From Pseudomonas mandelii (lineage in GTDB: Bacteria > Pseudomonadota > Gammaproteobacteria > Pseudomonadales > Pseudomonadaceae): a DNA stretch of 64,000 bases. Numbering within the stretch: the stretch's first letter is position 1; every line of letters begins with the position of its first letter. The stretch is taken from NCBI RefSeq assembly GCF_006438925.1, contig NZ_RCZA01000002.1, positions 651,653 to 715,652 on the forward strand, in the 5' to 3' direction. The position numbers and the translations under genes were made by a program. A model generated the notes under the pieces. The model was given only the letters and a program-made list of their open reading frames with translations, was not told the DNA's origin and made no database searches. Positions 1 to 11,306 of the stretch are shown one piece after another.

Positions 1-910
1 GGCCATCGAACTCACCAAAGTCTTGCCTTGCGAGCTGATCAGCGTCGATTCGGCGCTGGTCTACCGTGGCATGGACATCGGCACCGCCAAGCCTTCAAAA
101 GAGCTTCTGGCTGAATTTCCACACCGTTTGATCGATATTCTTGATCCGGCAGAGAGCTATTCGGCCGCTGATTTCCGTCGTGATGCCCTCGAAGCCATGG
201 CCGAGATCACCGCGCGGGGCAAAATTCCGCTGCTGGTGGGCGGCACAATGCTCTATTACAAGGCTTTGGTTGAAGGTCTGGCAGACATGCCGGCGGCCGA
301 TCCGGACGTCCGCGCGCAGATCGAAGAAGAAGCTGCACGCCTTGGCTGGCAAGCCCTGCACGATCAACTGGCAGTCATCGATCCGGAATCCGCAGCCCGC
401 ATTCATCCAAACGATCCACAGCGACTCAGTCGAGCGCTGGAAGTTTATCGCGTCAGTGGTCAGAGCATGACTGCACTAAGGTTGCAACAATCTGCGCAAA
501 GTACTGAAGCAGCCGCCTCGGGACTGCAACAATTGCCCTATACTGTCGCGAACTTGGCCATTGCTCCGGCAAATCGCCAGGTATTGCACGAGCGAATTAA
601 ACAAAGATTCACGAATATGTTGGAACAGGGATTCATTGACGAGGTCGTAGCCCTGCGTAAGCGAAGTGACCTGCATACCGGGTTGCCGTCTATACGTGCA
701 GTAGGCTACCGACAAGTCTGGGACTACCTGGATGGCAAGCTGACGCAAGCCGAGATGCAGGAGCGTGGAATCATTGCCACGCGCCAATTGGCGAAGCGCC
801 AGTTCACCTGGCTGCGCAGTTGGGCTGATTTACACTGGTTGGACAGCCTCGATTGCGACAATCTGCCGCGCGCCTTGAAATACCTTGGGACCATCTCCAT
901 ATTGAGCTGA
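1..910 (+). CDS. miaA: tRNA dimethylallyltransferase (5' truncated by window edge)
   Basis: MiaA transfers a dimethylallyl group to N6 of A37 in tRNAs that read codons starting with U, the first step towards ms2i6A. The reading frame is already open at base 2, so the true start and the N-terminal P-loop lie outside the window. Visible family signatures are the stretch around [33 protein letters not shown], and near the end [14 protein letters not shown] followed by [14 protein letters not shown]. The C-terminus looks complete. It sits directly upstream of hfq and hflX, the classical miaA-hfq-hflX order of gammaproteobacteria. Identification is by sequence recognition and synteny. Confidence 0.96.
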   Translation, partial: AIELTKVLPCELISVDSALVYRGMDIGTAKPSKELLAEFPHRLIDILDPAESYSAADFRRDALEAMAEITARGKIPLLVGGTMLYYKALVEGLADMPAADPDVRAQIEEEAARLGWQALHDQLAVIDPESAARIHPNDPQRLSRALEVYRVSGQSMTALRLQQSAQSTEAAASGLQQLPYTVANLAIAPANRQVLHERIKQRFTNMLEQGFIDEVVALRKRSDLHTGLPSIRAVGYRQVWDYLDGKLTQAEMQERGIIATRQLAKRQFTWLRSWADLHWLDSLDCDNLPRALKYLGTISILS

Positions 911-1004
911 GTCCTTGCAATTGCCGTCTATCCTTGGGGGTGTGACGGCCACAAGCCATCTGTTTACCTATTTTTTATATTGAATCCTTAAAGGAGTGCG
1001 GCAC

Positions 1005-1265
1005 ATGTCAAAAGGGCATTCGCTACAAGACCCTTACTTGAATACTTTACGTAAAGAGAAAGTTGGGGTGTCCATCTACCTGGTGAACGGGATCAAACTG
1101 CAAGGCACGATCGAGTCTTTCGACCAGTTCGTTATCCTGCTGAAAAACACCGTCAGCCAGATGGTTTACAAACACGCTATCTCTACAGTGGTGCCGGTTC
1201 GTCCAATTCGTCTGCCTAGCGCAACCGAATCCGAAGCAGGTGACGCTGAGCCAGGTAACGCCTGA
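1005..1265 (+). CDS. hfq: RNA chaperone Hfq
   Basis: Hfq forms a hexameric ring that pairs small RNAs with mRNAs and, in Pseudomonas, works with Crc in catabolite repression. The 86-residue product starts [20 protein letters not shown], carries the Sm1 region ([20 protein letters not shown]) and the Sm2 motif YKHAIS, and has a short acidic tail. A start three codons upstream (position 996) is in frame, but the ATG at 1005 has the strong AAGGAGTG ribosome site 6-8 bases ahead and gives the conserved N-terminus. A 94-base gap separates it from miaA, so a promoter of its own is likely. hflX follows after 12 bases. Confidence 0.98.
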   Translation: MSKGHSLQDPYLNTLRKEKVGVSIYLVNGIKLQGTIESFDQFVILLKNTVSQMVYKHAISTVVPVRPIRLPSATESEAGDAEPGNA

Positions 1266-1277
1266 TAGGAGTCTCCT

Positions 1278-2579
1278 TTGTTCTTTGAGCGCCACGGTGG
1301 TGGTGAGCGAGTGATCCTCGTTCACTTGGATGGACAGGACCCTGAGGCGCGCGAAGATCCGCAGGAGTTTCAGGAATTGGCTAATTCGGCCGGCGCCGAG
1401 ACCGTTGCGTTTTTTAACGTGCCGCGTCATCGGCCAACCGCCAAATTCCTGATTGGCAGCGGCAAGGTCGAGGAGTTGCGCGACCTGGTCCATGCCGAAA
1501 ATGCAGATCTGGTCATCTTCAATCACATCCTCACGCCCAGTCAGGAACGTAACCTCGAACGTGTTTTCGAGTGTCGCGTGATCGACCGTACCGGTCTGAT
1601 TCTCGATATTTTCGCCCAACGCGCCCGTACCCATGAAGGCAAGCTCCAGGTAGAACTGGCCCAGCTTGACCACATGAGCACCCGGCTGGTTCGTGGCTGG
1701 ACCCACCTTGAGCGTCAGGGTGGCGGTATCGGTATGCGTGGCCCGGGTGAAACCCAGCTGGAAACCGACCGCCGTTTGCTGCGGGTACGCCTGCGACAGA
1801 TCAAGGGCCGACTGGAAAAAGTGCGCAGTCAGCGCGAGCAGTCGCGACGCGGCCGTTCGCGTGCGGATATCCCTACCGTGTCCCTTGTGGGCTATACAAA
1901 CGCCGGCAAATCCACGCTCTTCAATAACGTGACGAAATCCGACGTGTACGCGGCTGACCAGTTGTTTGCCACGCTGGACCCGACCTTGCGCCGTTTGGAA
2001 CTCGACGACCTGGGGCCGATTGTCCTGGCCGATACGGTGGGTTTCATACGCCACTTGCCCCACAAACTGGTCGAGGCATTTCGGTCTACGCTCGAAGAGT
2101 CGAGCAACTCAGACCTGCTGTTGCACGTGATTGATGCGGCCGAACCGGATCGCATGTTGCAGATCGAGCAGGTGATGGTGGTGCTGGGCGAGATCGGTGC
2201 CCAGGACTTGCCGATCCTCGAGGTCTATAACAAACTCGATTTGCTTGAAGGCGTTGAGCCACAAATCCAGCGCGACGAAAACGGCAAGCCCCAGCGGGTC
2301 TGGCTGTCGGCGCGTGATGGCAGTGGTCTGGAATTGCTTGAGCAAGCCATTGCCGAGTTGCTGGGCGGTGATTTGTTTGTTGGCACCTTGCGCTTGCCGC
2401 AACGTTTTGCTCGACTGCGTGCGCAGTTTTTCGAACTCGGTGCGGTGCAGAAAGAAGAACATGACGAAGAAGGCATCAGCCTGCTGGCCGTTCGCTTGCC
2501 GCGGGTCGAGTTGAATCGACTGGTGAGCCGCGAAGGTCTGCAGCCGATGGAATTCATCGAGCAACACACTTTGCAATAA
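1278..2579 (+). CDS. hflX: ribosome-associated GTPase HflX
   Basis: HflX is an Obg-related GTPase that splits stalled or stressed 70S ribosomes. The 433-residue protein has the glycine-rich N-terminal HflX domain (GWTHLERQGGGIGMRGPGET near residues 140-158), a linker coiled coil, and a G domain with G1 GYTNAGKST (205-213), G2 ATLDPT (231-236), G3 DTVGF (252-256) and G4 NKLD. The start is a TTG at 1278 preceded by TAGGAG. No in-frame ATG gives a complete N-terminal domain. It is co-directional with hfq at 12 bases, so probably co-transcribed, and it precedes hflK. Confidence 0.97.
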   Translation: MFFERHGGGERVILVHLDGQDPEAREDPQEFQELANSAGAETVAFFNVPRHRPTAKFLIGSGKVEELRDLVHAENADLVIFNHILTPSQERNLERVFECRVIDRTGLILDIFAQRARTHEGKLQVELAQLDHMSTRLVRGWTHLERQGGGIGMRGPGETQLETDRRLLRVRLRQIKGRLEKVRSQREQSRRGRSRADIPTVSLVGYTNAGKSTLFNNVTKSDVYAADQLFATLDPTLRRLELDDLGPIVLADTVGFIRHLPHKLVEAFRSTLEESSNSDLLLHVIDAAEPDRMLQIEQVMVVLGEIGAQDLPILEVYNKLDLLEGVEPQIQRDENGKPQRVWLSARDGSGLELLEQAIAELLGGDLFVGTLRLPQRFARLRAQFFELGAVQKEEHDEEGISLLAVRLPRVELNRLVSREGLQPMEFIEQHTLQ

Positions 2580-2675
2580 AAGCCTGGAAAAGCGGTTGTG
2601 CCGCGGTGACAGGCATTCTGTAGCATTGGTCGGCGCGCCGTGGGTGCGTCTTTGCTTTATCAGATGGAGAGCGCT

Positions 2676-3845
2676 ATGGCTTGGAATGAGCCGGGTGGCA
2701 ACTCGAATAATCAGGATCCTTGGGGTGGCAAACGCCGCAATAACGGCGACCGCAAGGGACCACCGGATCTCGACGAGGCCTTCCGAAAGCTGCAGGAAAG
2801 CCTGAACGGGTTGTTCGGTGGTGGTAAGAAACGCGGTGATGACGGTGGCGGTTCGGGCAGGAGTGGCGGCTTCGGCGGTCTGCTCGGCATCGGCCTGGTC
2901 GTGTTGGCGGCCGTGTGGCTGTACAGCGCGGTCTATGTAGTCGACGAGCAGGAGCAAGCAGTGGTGCTGCGCTTCGGCAAGTACTACGAAACCGTTGGCC
3001 CGGGCCTGAACATCTATTTCCCGCCGATCGATCGCAAGTACCTGGAAAACGTCACGCGTGAGCGTGCCTATACCAAGCAGGGTCAAATGCTGACTGAAGA
3101 CGAGAACATCGTCGAAGTGCCTCTGACCGTGCAGTACAAGATCAGCAACCTGCAGGACTTCGTGCTGAGCGTTGATCAGCCGGAAATCAGCCTGCAGCAC
3201 GCGACCGAAAGTGCCTTGCGCCACGTGGTGGGTTCCACTGCTATGGACCAGGTGCTGACCGAAGGTCGTGAATTGATGGCCAGCGAAATCAAGGAGCGTC
3301 TGCAACGCTTCATGGATACTTATCGCACCGGTATCACCGTCACTCAGGTCAACGTACAGAGCGCAGCCGCACCGCGTGAAGTGCAGGAAGCCTTCGATGA
3401 CGTGATCCGCGCCCGTGAAGACGAGCAGCGTTCGCGTAACCAGGCTGAAACCTACGCCAACGGCGTCGTGCCGGAAGCCCGTGGTCAGGCCCAGCGCATC
3501 ATCGAAGATGCCAATGGTTACCGTGACGAAACCGTCTCGCGCGCCAAGGGTGAAGCTGATCGCTTCACCAAGCTGGTGAGCGAGTATCGCAAGGCACCTG
3601 AAGTGACCCGTCAGCGTCTGTACCTGGACACCATGCAGGAAGTCTTCAGCAATACCAGCAAGGTTCTCGTGACCGGCAACAAGAATGGCCAGAGCAATCT
3701 GCTGTACTTGCCGCTGGACAAGATGGTCGAAGGCGGTCGCAACACCAGCACTCCGGTGACCGGCGCGGCAGCCACCAGCAATGAAGCGAATGTGCGTGCA
3801 GCCGATCTGCAGCAACAGCAAGCACGTACCAGGGAGAGTCGCTGA
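2676..3845 (+). CDS. hflK: FtsH protease modulator HflK
   Basis: HflK is a SPFH/prohibitin-family membrane protein that forms a large cage with HflC around FtsH and tunes its proteolysis. The product (389 residues from MAWNEPGGNSNNQDPWGG) has a Gly/Asn/Asp-rich cytoplasmic N-terminus, one transmembrane segment near residues 70-90, then the SPFH domain (VVDEQEQAVVLRFGKY onward) and a helical region rich in Arg/Glu. A start 12 codons upstream is possible, but the chosen ATG has GGAGAG just ahead and the family's usual N-terminus. Its stop codon overlaps the hflC start by one base. Confidence 0.96.
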   Translation: MAWNEPGGNSNNQDPWGGKRRNNGDRKGPPDLDEAFRKLQESLNGLFGGGKKRGDDGGGSGRSGGFGGLLGIGLVVLAAVWLYSAVYVVDEQEQAVVLRFGKYYETVGPGLNIYFPPIDRKYLENVTRERAYTKQGQMLTEDENIVEVPLTVQYKISNLQDFVLSVDQPEISLQHATESALRHVVGSTAMDQVLTEGRELMASEIKERLQRFMDTYRTGITVTQVNVQSAAAPREVQEAFDDVIRAREDEQRSRNQAETYANGVVPEARGQAQRIIEDANGYRDETVSRAKGEADRFTKLVSEYRKAPEVTRQRLYLDTMQEVFSNTSKVLVTGNKNGQSNLLYLPLDKMVEGGRNTSTPVTGAAATSNEANVRAADLQQQQARTRESR

Positions 3846-4714
3846 TGAGCAATAAATCGCTGATCGCCCTTATTGTCGGCGTCGTCGTGGCGATCGCTGC
3901 CTGGAACTGCTTCTACATCGTGGCTCAGACCGAGCGTGCGGTGCTGCTGCAGTTCGGTCGTGTGGTCCAGACTGATGTTCAGCCGGGCCTGCATGTGAAA
4001 GTGCCTTACGTTAACCAGGTGCGCAAATTCGACGCACGCCTGATGACGCTGGATGCACCGACGCAACGCTTCCTGACGCTGGAAAAGAAAGCCGTCATGG
4101 TCGATGCCTACGCCAAGTGGCGCGTGAAAGATGCCGAGCGCTTCTACACCGCGACTTCCGGCCTCAAGCAGATTGCTGACGAGCGTCTTTCCCGTCGTCT
4201 GGAGTCGGGCCTGCGTGACCAGTTCGGTAAGCGCACGCTGCATGAAGTGGTTTCCGGTGAGCGCGATGCGCTGATGACCGATATCACGGCTTCGCTGAAC
4301 AAGATGGCGGAAAAAGAGCTGGGCATCGAAGTTGTCGATGTTCGGGTCAAGGCCATCGATCTGCCGAAAGAAGTGAACCGCAGCGTGTTCGAGCGCATGA
4401 GTTCCGAGCGTGAGCGTGAAGCTCGCGAGCACCGCGCCAAGGGTAACGAACTGTCAGAAGGCATTCGTGCCGACGCTGATCGTCAACGCCGCGTGTTGCT
4501 GGCTGAAGCCTATCGTGAATCTGAAGAGGTTCGTGGTGATGGTGATGCCCAGGCGGCTGCGATCTACTCCAAGGCCTACGGCCAGGATCAGGAGTTCTAC
4601 GGTTTCTACCGTAGCCTGCGTGCCTACCGTGAAAGCTTCGCGAACAAATCCGACGTCATGGTCCTGGACCCAAGCAGCGACTTCTTCCGTTACCTGGAAA
4701 AAGCCAAGCCTTGA
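3845..4714 (+). CDS. hflC: FtsH protease modulator HflC
   Basis: HflC is the partner of HflK in the HflKC-FtsH complex of the inner membrane. The 289-residue protein has an N-terminal transmembrane anchor (about residues 5-24) followed directly by the SPFH domain (VAQTERAVLLQFGRVVQTDVQ) and a charged helical C-terminal half ending in a FFRYLEKAKP tail. The start ATG overlaps the hflK stop (TGATG), which suggests translational coupling and equal stoichiometry. A strong terminator follows about 90 bases downstream. Confidence 0.97.
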   Translation: MSNKSLIALIVGVVVAIAAWNCFYIVAQTERAVLLQFGRVVQTDVQPGLHVKVPYVNQVRKFDARLMTLDAPTQRFLTLEKKAVMVDAYAKWRVKDAERFYTATSGLKQIADERLSRRLESGLRDQFGKRTLHEVVSGERDALMTDITASLNKMAEKELGIEVVDVRVKAIDLPKEVNRSVFERMSSEREREAREHRAKGNELSEGIRADADRQRRVLLAEAYRESEEVRGDGDAQAAAIYSKAYGQDQEFYGFYRSLRAYRESFANKSDVMVLDPSSDFFRYLEKAKP

Positions 4715-4730
4715 TACGACGTTGACCTGA

Positions 4731-4772
4731 ATCATCCCCCGCCTGGCGGCTAACGCCTCGGGCGGGGTGATC
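4731..4772 (+). other. GC-rich inverted repeat after hflC
   Basis: An inverted repeat (ATCA..CCCCGCC / GGCGGGG.TGAT, with a two-base bulge) lies 17 bases after the hflC stop. It lacks a following T-run, so it may stabilise the 3' end rather than terminate; the real terminator is the next hairpin. The rest of the 315-base gap before hisZ holds a further short hairpin (4937-4959, TCATGCGC / GCGCATGA) and no ORF that I can support. Confidence 0.5.
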
Positions 4773-4801
4773 CTTTGGGAAAACGTGTGTATGATGCGGC
4801 A

Positions 4802-4825
4802 GCCGGGAAATTCCCGGCTTTTTTG
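4802..4825 (+). terminator. rho-independent terminator of the hfq-hflX-hflKC cluster
   Basis: GCCGGGA and TCCCGGC form a perfect 7-bp stem with a 3-base loop, followed at once by a run of six T. It ends transcription coming from hflC. Confidence 0.85.
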
Positions 4826-5029
4826 CGTCTGCACGTTTGATTGCTGTTTTTATGCAGGCGTCCGAGTTGAATGACTCGACAGGTTTTTCGAGGAAAGTGG
4901 TTGGCGAAGCCGATTTCAGGCTTTTCGCCTCGTTGTTCATGCGCGTGGTTTGCGCATGAGCCAATCATTTTCTGCTTCACTCAAGGCTCGCCCAAAGGCT
5001 TGCCGCCCGGATCATAGGGGAATGGCGTA

Positions 5030-6217
5030 ATGGCAACGGTAGACCGCTGGCTGCTGCCAGATGGCATCGAAGAAGTACTGCCACCAGAAGCGGCGCGCAT
5101 TGAAGTCGCGCGTCGTCAGGTGTTGGATCTGTTCCAGAGCTGGGGTTACGAGTTTGTCGTGACTCCCCATATCGAGTACCTGGAATCCCTGCTGACCGGC
5201 GCGGGCCAGGACCTTGATCTGCGTACCTTCAAGGTCATCGACCCGCAATCGGGCCGGCAGATGGGTTTCCGTGCCGACATCACGCCGCAAGTGGCGCGCA
5301 TCGATGCGCACACCTTGCGTCGCGAAGGTCCGAGCCGTCTGTGCTATGCCGGTAGCGTGCTGCACGCTCAACCGCGCGCCTTGTCGTCCTCGCGCAGCCC
5401 GATCCAGCTGGGTGCCGAGCTATACGGCGATGCCAGCCCGAGCAGCGACGTGGAAGTCATCAGCCTGATGTTGGCTATGCTGCAACTGGCCGATGTGCCG
5501 GATGTGCACATGGATCTCGGTCATGTGGGTATCTACCGCGGCCTGGCTCGCGCCGCCGGTTTGTCCGGTGAAGTCGAGCAACAGTTGTTCGACGCATTGC
5601 AACGTAAAGCTATCGACGAGGTCATTACCTTGACCGAAGGCCTGCCTGCCGATCTGTCGGGCATGTTGCGGGCGCTGGTTGACCTGTGTGGCGGCCGTGA
5701 AGTATTGAGCGCTGCCCGCGAGCGTCTGGCGGATGCGCCGGCGCCGGTGCTGGCAGCTCTGGGCGACTTGCTGGCGATTGCCGAGCGTCTGTCCGCGCGT
5801 TTCCCTGAGTTGCCGTTGTATTTCGACCTGGGCGAGTTGCGCGGCTACCACTACCACACCGGTGTGGTGTTCGCGGTGTTCGTACCGGGTGTTGGCCAGT
5901 CCATTGCTCAGGGCGGTCGTTACGACGACATCGGTGCCGACTTCGGTCGGGCTCGTCCGGCAACCGGCTTCTCTACCGATTTGAAAACCCTGGTGACCCT
6001 GGGGCGTGCTGAGATCGAGTTACCGTCTGGCGGTATCTGGATGCCTGACAGTACGGATGCGGCACTCTGGCAGCAGGTTTGCCAGTTGCGCAGTGAGGGT
6101 CAGCGTGTCGTTCAGGCGTTGCCTGGGCAACCTTTGGCCGCCGCCCGTGAAGCGGACTGCGACCGGCAATTGATTCAGCAGAACGGGCTTTGGCAAGTAT
6201 CGCCACTGGCTTCTTGA
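5030..6217 (+). CDS. hisZ: ATP phosphoribosyltransferase regulatory subunit HisZ
   Basis: HisZ is a histidyl-tRNA synthetase paralogue without aminoacylation activity; with the short-form HisG it makes up ATP phosphoribosyltransferase, the first enzyme of histidine synthesis. The 395-residue protein begins [20 protein letters not shown], has a class II synthetase-like core (motif-2-like region [14 protein letters not shown], residues about 83-96; [21 protein letters not shown], near 305-325) and lacks the HisRS anticodon-binding domain. It sits immediately upstream of purA, as in other pseudomonads. The ribosome site is a spaced AGGGG. Confidence 0.95.
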   Translation: MATVDRWLLPDGIEEVLPPEAARIEVARRQVLDLFQSWGYEFVVTPHIEYLESLLTGAGQDLDLRTFKVIDPQSGRQMGFRADITPQVARIDAHTLRREGPSRLCYAGSVLHAQPRALSSSRSPIQLGAELYGDASPSSDVEVISLMLAMLQLADVPDVHMDLGHVGIYRGLARAAGLSGEVEQQLFDALQRKAIDEVITLTEGLPADLSGMLRALVDLCGGREVLSAARERLADAPAPVLAALGDLLAIAERLSARFPELPLYFDLGELRGYHYHTGVVFAVFVPGVGQSIAQGGRYDDIGADFGRARPATGFSTDLKTLVTLGRAEIELPSGGIWMPDSTDAALWQQVCQLRSEGQRVVQALPGQPLAAAREADCDRQLIQQNGLWQVSPLAS

Positions 6218-7564
<1,347 letters not shown>

Positions 7565-7584
7565 TAAGTCGTTGATGTAAAACA

Positions 7585-7613
7585 CAAAGGCCCCTTAATT
7601 GGGGCCTTTGTCG
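7585..7613 (+). terminator. terminator after purA
   Basis: CAAAGGCCCC and GGGGCCTTTG form a 10-bp stem with a 6-base TTAATT loop, followed by a T-rich tract. It lies 20 bases after the purA stop. Confidence 0.85.
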
Positions 7614-7713
7614 TTTCTGCCTGTCGGGCGGCACGACCTTTGCTGTGATGTTGATTAAAAGCATCGCTTCCAGTGCGCCATCAATTTAATGGCGCCAAGC
7701 AGAGGGATTTTAA

Positions 7714-9648
7714 GTGTCAGCCATTCTCTCACTGTTACAAAGCCGTCTATTGCGGCCTGTATTCGTTACCCTCGGTATCGCCCTTTTGGTGCAAGTGTTG
7801 GTAGCCGTCGCCCTGACCCGGAGCACAGTGACCGCACTGGAAGCCGATCTGGGTGTGCGCCTGGGTGCCGACAGTCAAAAACTCTCCGGGGAACTTGAGC
7901 AGGCAGGGCGTGAAGTCACGTCGAGCCTCGACAGCCTCTCTACCAGCACGCGTCAGCGTCTTACGGCAGGTTTGTCCTCGCGATTGAAGGACGAGCAGGC
8001 ACAACTGCGTGGGACATTGGAAAAAGACCTGAAGGACTCTGCCAATGATATGGCGCAGCTTCTGGCTTCAGTCGCACCTCGCGCCATGTGGGACAGCGAC
8101 GTTCCAACCCTGTCCGAATTCGCCCGCCGGGCCCAGCGCAATCCAAACGTGCTGTTCGTGATCTACGACGACGCTACCGGCCAGCACCTGACGCGCTATC
8201 TGAACCGCGAGAACCCGATCAACAAAGCGCTGCTGGAAAAAGGCCAGGGCGAGCGCGCATTGGACAAAGTGCTGGATGCGGCGAAGAACGATCCATCGGT
8301 CTACTACCTTGAAGCCTCAATCAGCCCCAATGGCGTGGAAATCGGCAAGGTCTTGATGGGCGTCTCCACTGCTTCCGTGGAAGTCGATCTGGCAGCCCTC
8401 GACAAGCGTTTCTCGGCGCTGATCGCCAGCAGTGATCAACTGGTCGGCGACAGCCTCAAAGGCGCGGCGGCTGATAGTGCGGCAGCGATGGGCGCACGCC
8501 TGACGTCGGCGCAGTCCACGGCTTCAGAGATGCAGGCCAACACCACCAGCACCGTGCAGGAAGCGGCGGGCACCTTGCGCTGGCGCATCGGCATGGGTCT
8601 GGCGGTGGTGGGCTTCGGCGTGTTGCTGTTGTTGGCAGTGGTGCTGGGGCGTCGGGTGGTCAATCGCTTGAAAATGCTCATCGCTGCCATGGACGATCTG
8701 GCTGCGGGTGAGGGCGACCTGACCAAGCGCGTGCAGATCAACAGCAAGGACGAAATCGGCGACATGGCCTCGGCGGTCAATCGCTTTGTGGATAAGTTGC
8801 AGCCGATCGTGCGCGAAGCGGGCGATGTCGCCCAGCGTACCGGTGTGGAAATCGGCGCCATGACCTTGCGCAATGCCGGAGCCGATAAAGCGGCGGGCAT
8901 GCAACGCGATGAAGTGGCCGAGAGCCTGCGTGCGTTGTCACAAATGGCTGACGAAGCCCAGTCTGAAAGTCATGCCATGCAGGCGGCCTTGCAGCAAGTG
9001 GTGGATATTCGTTCGGCCACGGATGAAAACACGCGCACGTCGGCGAAAGTCAGCAGCCTGATCGAGGCGTTGGCCGGGCAGGTCGACACCGGTGCGAAAG
9101 TCATCGAGCGGCTGGCGCAGCAGAGTGAGCAGATTGAAGTGGTGTTGACGGTGATTCACGGGATCGCCGAGCAAACCAACCTGCTGGCGCTGAACGCGGC
9201 CATCGAAGCGGCGCGTGCGGGCGAGACCGGTCGCGGGTTTGCCGTGGTCGCTGACGAGGTGCGGGCGCTGGCGAGCAAGACGCAGAGCTCCACTGGCGAC
9301 ATTCAGGCGCACATCGTTGCCTTGCAACAAGGTGCGCGTGAGGCGGTGGCAGCGATCGGTCAGGCTGGGCGTCAGGCCAGCGAAGGTTTGCTGGTGTTGC
9401 GCGACAGTGCGCGGTTGCAGCAATCGGTGCAGGCGTCGGTCGAGCAAGTGCATGCGGCAATAGGTCTGGCAACCCAGGCAGCAGCGCATCAGGCGCAAGG
9501 CGCGCACGCGGTGCGCGGTCGAGTTGAAACCATTCATGCACAGGCTGAGAAAGCGGCTCAAGCGGTGGTGGAAACCACGGCCAGCGGCAAGGTGCTGGAT
9601 GGATTGGCGGCGCAGTTGAAGGCCAGCCTGGGGCAGTTCAGGGCGTAA
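7714..9648 (+). CDS. methyl-accepting chemotaxis protein
   Basis: This is a transmembrane chemoreceptor of 644 residues. A first membrane helix (about residues 12-33) is followed by a periplasmic domain of roughly 255 residues, a second helix (about 292-313), a HAMP domain, and a helical signalling domain with the highly conserved tip [20 protein letters not shown] near residues 482-501 that binds CheA/CheW. The start is GTG with AGAGGG ahead. The ligand cannot be told from sequence; the sensor region does not show an obvious Cache or four-helix signature to the eye. It is monocistronic, between the purA terminator and a REP pair. The annotation as a chemoreceptor is secure; the sensed compound is unknown. 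Confidence 0.93.
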   Translation: MSAILSLLQSRLLRPVFVTLGIALLVQVLVAVALTRSTVTALEADLGVRLGADSQKLSGELEQAGREVTSSLDSLSTSTRQRLTAGLSSRLKDEQAQLRGTLEKDLKDSANDMAQLLASVAPRAMWDSDVPTLSEFARRAQRNPNVLFVIYDDATGQHLTRYLNRENPINKALLEKGQGERALDKVLDAAKNDPSVYYLEASISPNGVEIGKVLMGVSTASVEVDLAALDKRFSALIASSDQLVGDSLKGAAADSAAAMGARLTSAQSTASEMQANTTSTVQEAAGTLRWRIGMGLAVVGFGVLLLLAVVLGRRVVNRLKMLIAAMDDLAAGEGDLTKRVQINSKDEIGDMASAVNRFVDKLQPIVREAGDVAQRTGVEIGAMTLRNAGADKAAGMQRDEVAESLRALSQMADEAQSESHAMQAALQQVVDIRSATDENTRTSAKVSSLIEALAGQVDTGAKVIERLAQQSEQIEVVLTVIHGIAEQTNLLALNAAIEAARAGETGRGFAVVADEVRALASKTQSSTGDIQAHIVALQQGAREAVAAIGQAGRQASEGLLVLRDSARLQQSVQASVEQVHAAIGLATQAAAHQAQGAHAVRGRVETIHAQAEKAAQAVVETTASGKVLDGLAAQLKASLGQFRA

Positions 9649-9667
9649 TAGTTTGTCAGGGCTGGCC

Positions 9668-9735
9668 CCTTCGCGAGCAGGCTCGCTCCCACAGAGGAAT
9701 GCATTTCAATGTGGGAGCGAGCCTGCTCGCGAAGG
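9668..9735. repeat. REP pair, family A
   Basis: Two head-to-head copies of the GTGGGAGCGAGCCTGCTCGCGAAGG palindrome flank a 20-base spacer, between two convergent genes. Confidence 0.9.
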
Positions 9736-9740
9736 CAATA

Positions 9741-11306
9741 TCAGCGGCTCAGATACATCCGAGTTGTAAGCAAGTAAACCGGCAACCCCGACACTAATAT
9801 CAACAACGCCGCATAAGGCGCCGCCGCCGCAAACTCCACATTCGCGGTATGCGCCCACACCTCCGTCGCCAGCGTATTGAGCCCGGTTGGACTCAGCAGC
9901 AGCGTCGCCGTCAGCTCCTTCATCGCATCCAGAAACACCAGCGCAAACGCTGCGCCCAGCGCCGGGAAAATGATCGGCAACGTCACCCGACAAAACGCAC
10001 TGAAAGACGATGCGCCCAGTGTGCGTGCAGCCTCTTCCAGTTGCGGCGCAGCCTTGTTCAGCGCCGTACGAATCGGCGCCTGCGCAAGCGGCAGAAACAG
10101 CAATGCATAAGCGATCAGCAACAATGCCGAAGTCTGGTACAGCGCAGGCACGTAGTGCAGGGCGAAATACACCAGCGTCAGCGCTATCACCAGTCCTGGC
10201 AGCGCATGCAGCAGATACGGCAAGCGTTCGGCCCAGATCGCCAATTGGCCTTTGTAGCGCACCACCAGCAATCCCACCGGCACTGCCAGCACCAGGCACA
10301 GCGCGGCGCCGCCCAGTGACAGCGCCAGGGAGGAGAGCAGCGCCTCGCTAATCGCCGCCACCGGGAATGCTGCCGACGAACCCACTGCCAGCCAGTACGC
10401 CAGCATCCCGAGCGGAATACCGCTGCCGATGATCGCCAGCGCCAGGCAATAAAGTTGTCCGGCAGCAGCCCAAGGCCCCAGCCGAACCTGTTCCGCATGC
10501 CGGGCCGCGCCCTGGCCGGTGCGCACGTGTCGGCCCTTGCCGCGTATGCGCAGTTCCAGCCAAAGCAGCATCAGACACAGCGCTAGCAACACGGCGGAAA
10601 GCATCGCAGCATTCGCGTTACTGAATTCCAGTTCGAACTGTTGATAAATCGCGGTGGTGAACGTCTGCAAGCCGATGATCGACAGCGCACCGAATTCCAC
10701 CAGCATGTGCAGCGCGATCAGCAGCGAACCGGCGAGCAGTGACGGCCAGAGCAGCGGCAGAGTGATTCTGAAAAACACGCCCCATCGATTCTGCCCCAGT
10801 GTGCGGGCGGACTCTTCGAGGGAGGGATCGAGATTGCGCAGGGTCGCCGCGACCGGCAGAAAGATCAGCGGATACTTGGACAGGGTCATCACCAGGATCG
10901 CCCCGCCCAAGCCTTCGAAATGAGCGCTCAGCGAGACCCAGGTGAAGCTGCTGACAAATGCCGGCACCGCGAACGGTAAACACAGGATAACGCCCCACAA
11001 ACGTCGCCCCGGCAGATTACTGCGTTCAAGCAGCCAGGCCAGCGAGAGGCCGATCACGCCACAGGCGAGCGTCACACCGACCATCAGCGCCAATGTGTTG
11101 CGCAGCAGGCCAAACACATAGGGTCGCCACAACAAATGCAGCGCCTCAGCCCAGCCGGCCTGCCAAGTCTTGAGCCCTACATACGCCAGCGGCAACAGGC
11201 TGAGCACCACCAGCAGCAAAACCGGTAGCAGCAGCCAGATCGATGGCCGCTTGCGCCGTGGCACATAACCCCCGTGCACGGCGGGGGCGGATAACGATGC
11301 GCTCAT
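9741..11306 (-). CDS. ferric-iron ABC transporter permease (FbpB/SfuB type)
   Basis: This inner-membrane permease of 521 residues is a fused double permease with about 12 membrane spans. Two EAA loops are visible: EESARTLGQNRWGVFFRITL in the first half and EEAARTLGASSFSAFCRVTL in the second, the sites that contact an ATPase. The start ATG overlaps the stop of the upstream binding-protein gene by one base, so the two are co-translated. No ATP-binding gene follows, since the next element is a REP pair and a convergent chemoreceptor; the ATPase must be encoded elsewhere or shared. The iron assignment rests on the neighbour's Tyr-pair iron site and the Fur-like box. Confidence 0.9.
   Translation of the reverse strand: MSASLSAPAVHGGYVPRRKRPSIWLLLPVLLLVVLSLLPLAYVGLKTWQAGWAEALHLLWRPYVFGLLRNTLALMVGVTLACGVIGLSLAWLLERSNLPGRRLWGVILCLPFAVPAFVSSFTWVSLSAHFEGLGGAILVMTLSKYPLIFLPVAATLRNLDPSLEESARTLGQNRWGVFFRITLPLLWPSLLAGSLLIALHMLVEFGALSIIGLQTFTTAIYQQFELEFSNANAAMLSAVLLALCLMLLWLELRIRGKGRHVRTGQGAARHAEQVRLGPWAAAGQLYCLALAIIGSGIPLGMLAYWLAVGSSAAFPVAAISEALLSSLALSLGGAALCLVLAVPVGLLVVRYKGQLAIWAERLPYLLHALPGLVIALTLVYFALHYVPALYQTSALLLIAYALLFLPLAQAPIRTALNKAAPQLEEAARTLGASSFSAFCRVTLPIIFPALGAAFALVFLDAMKELTATLLLSPTGLNTLATEVWAHTANVEFAAAAPYAALLILVSGLPVYLLTTRMYLSR

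Noticed and set aside
2109..3821. A 570-codon minus-strand frame across hflX and hflK
   Set aside because: It is antisense to two well-supported genes and spans their intergenic gap; the composition is His/Gln-rich as expected for a shadow frame.
4937..4959. Hairpin TCATGCGC / GCGCATGA upstream of hisZ as a riboswitch or histidine attenuator
   Set aside because: There is no histidine-rich leader peptide and no terminator/antiterminator pair; it is a simple short hairpin.
9668..9735. REP pairs read as CRISPR units
   Set aside because: The palindromes are scattered singly or as inverted pairs between genes, not as regularly spaced direct repeats with unique spacers, and no cas gene is present.
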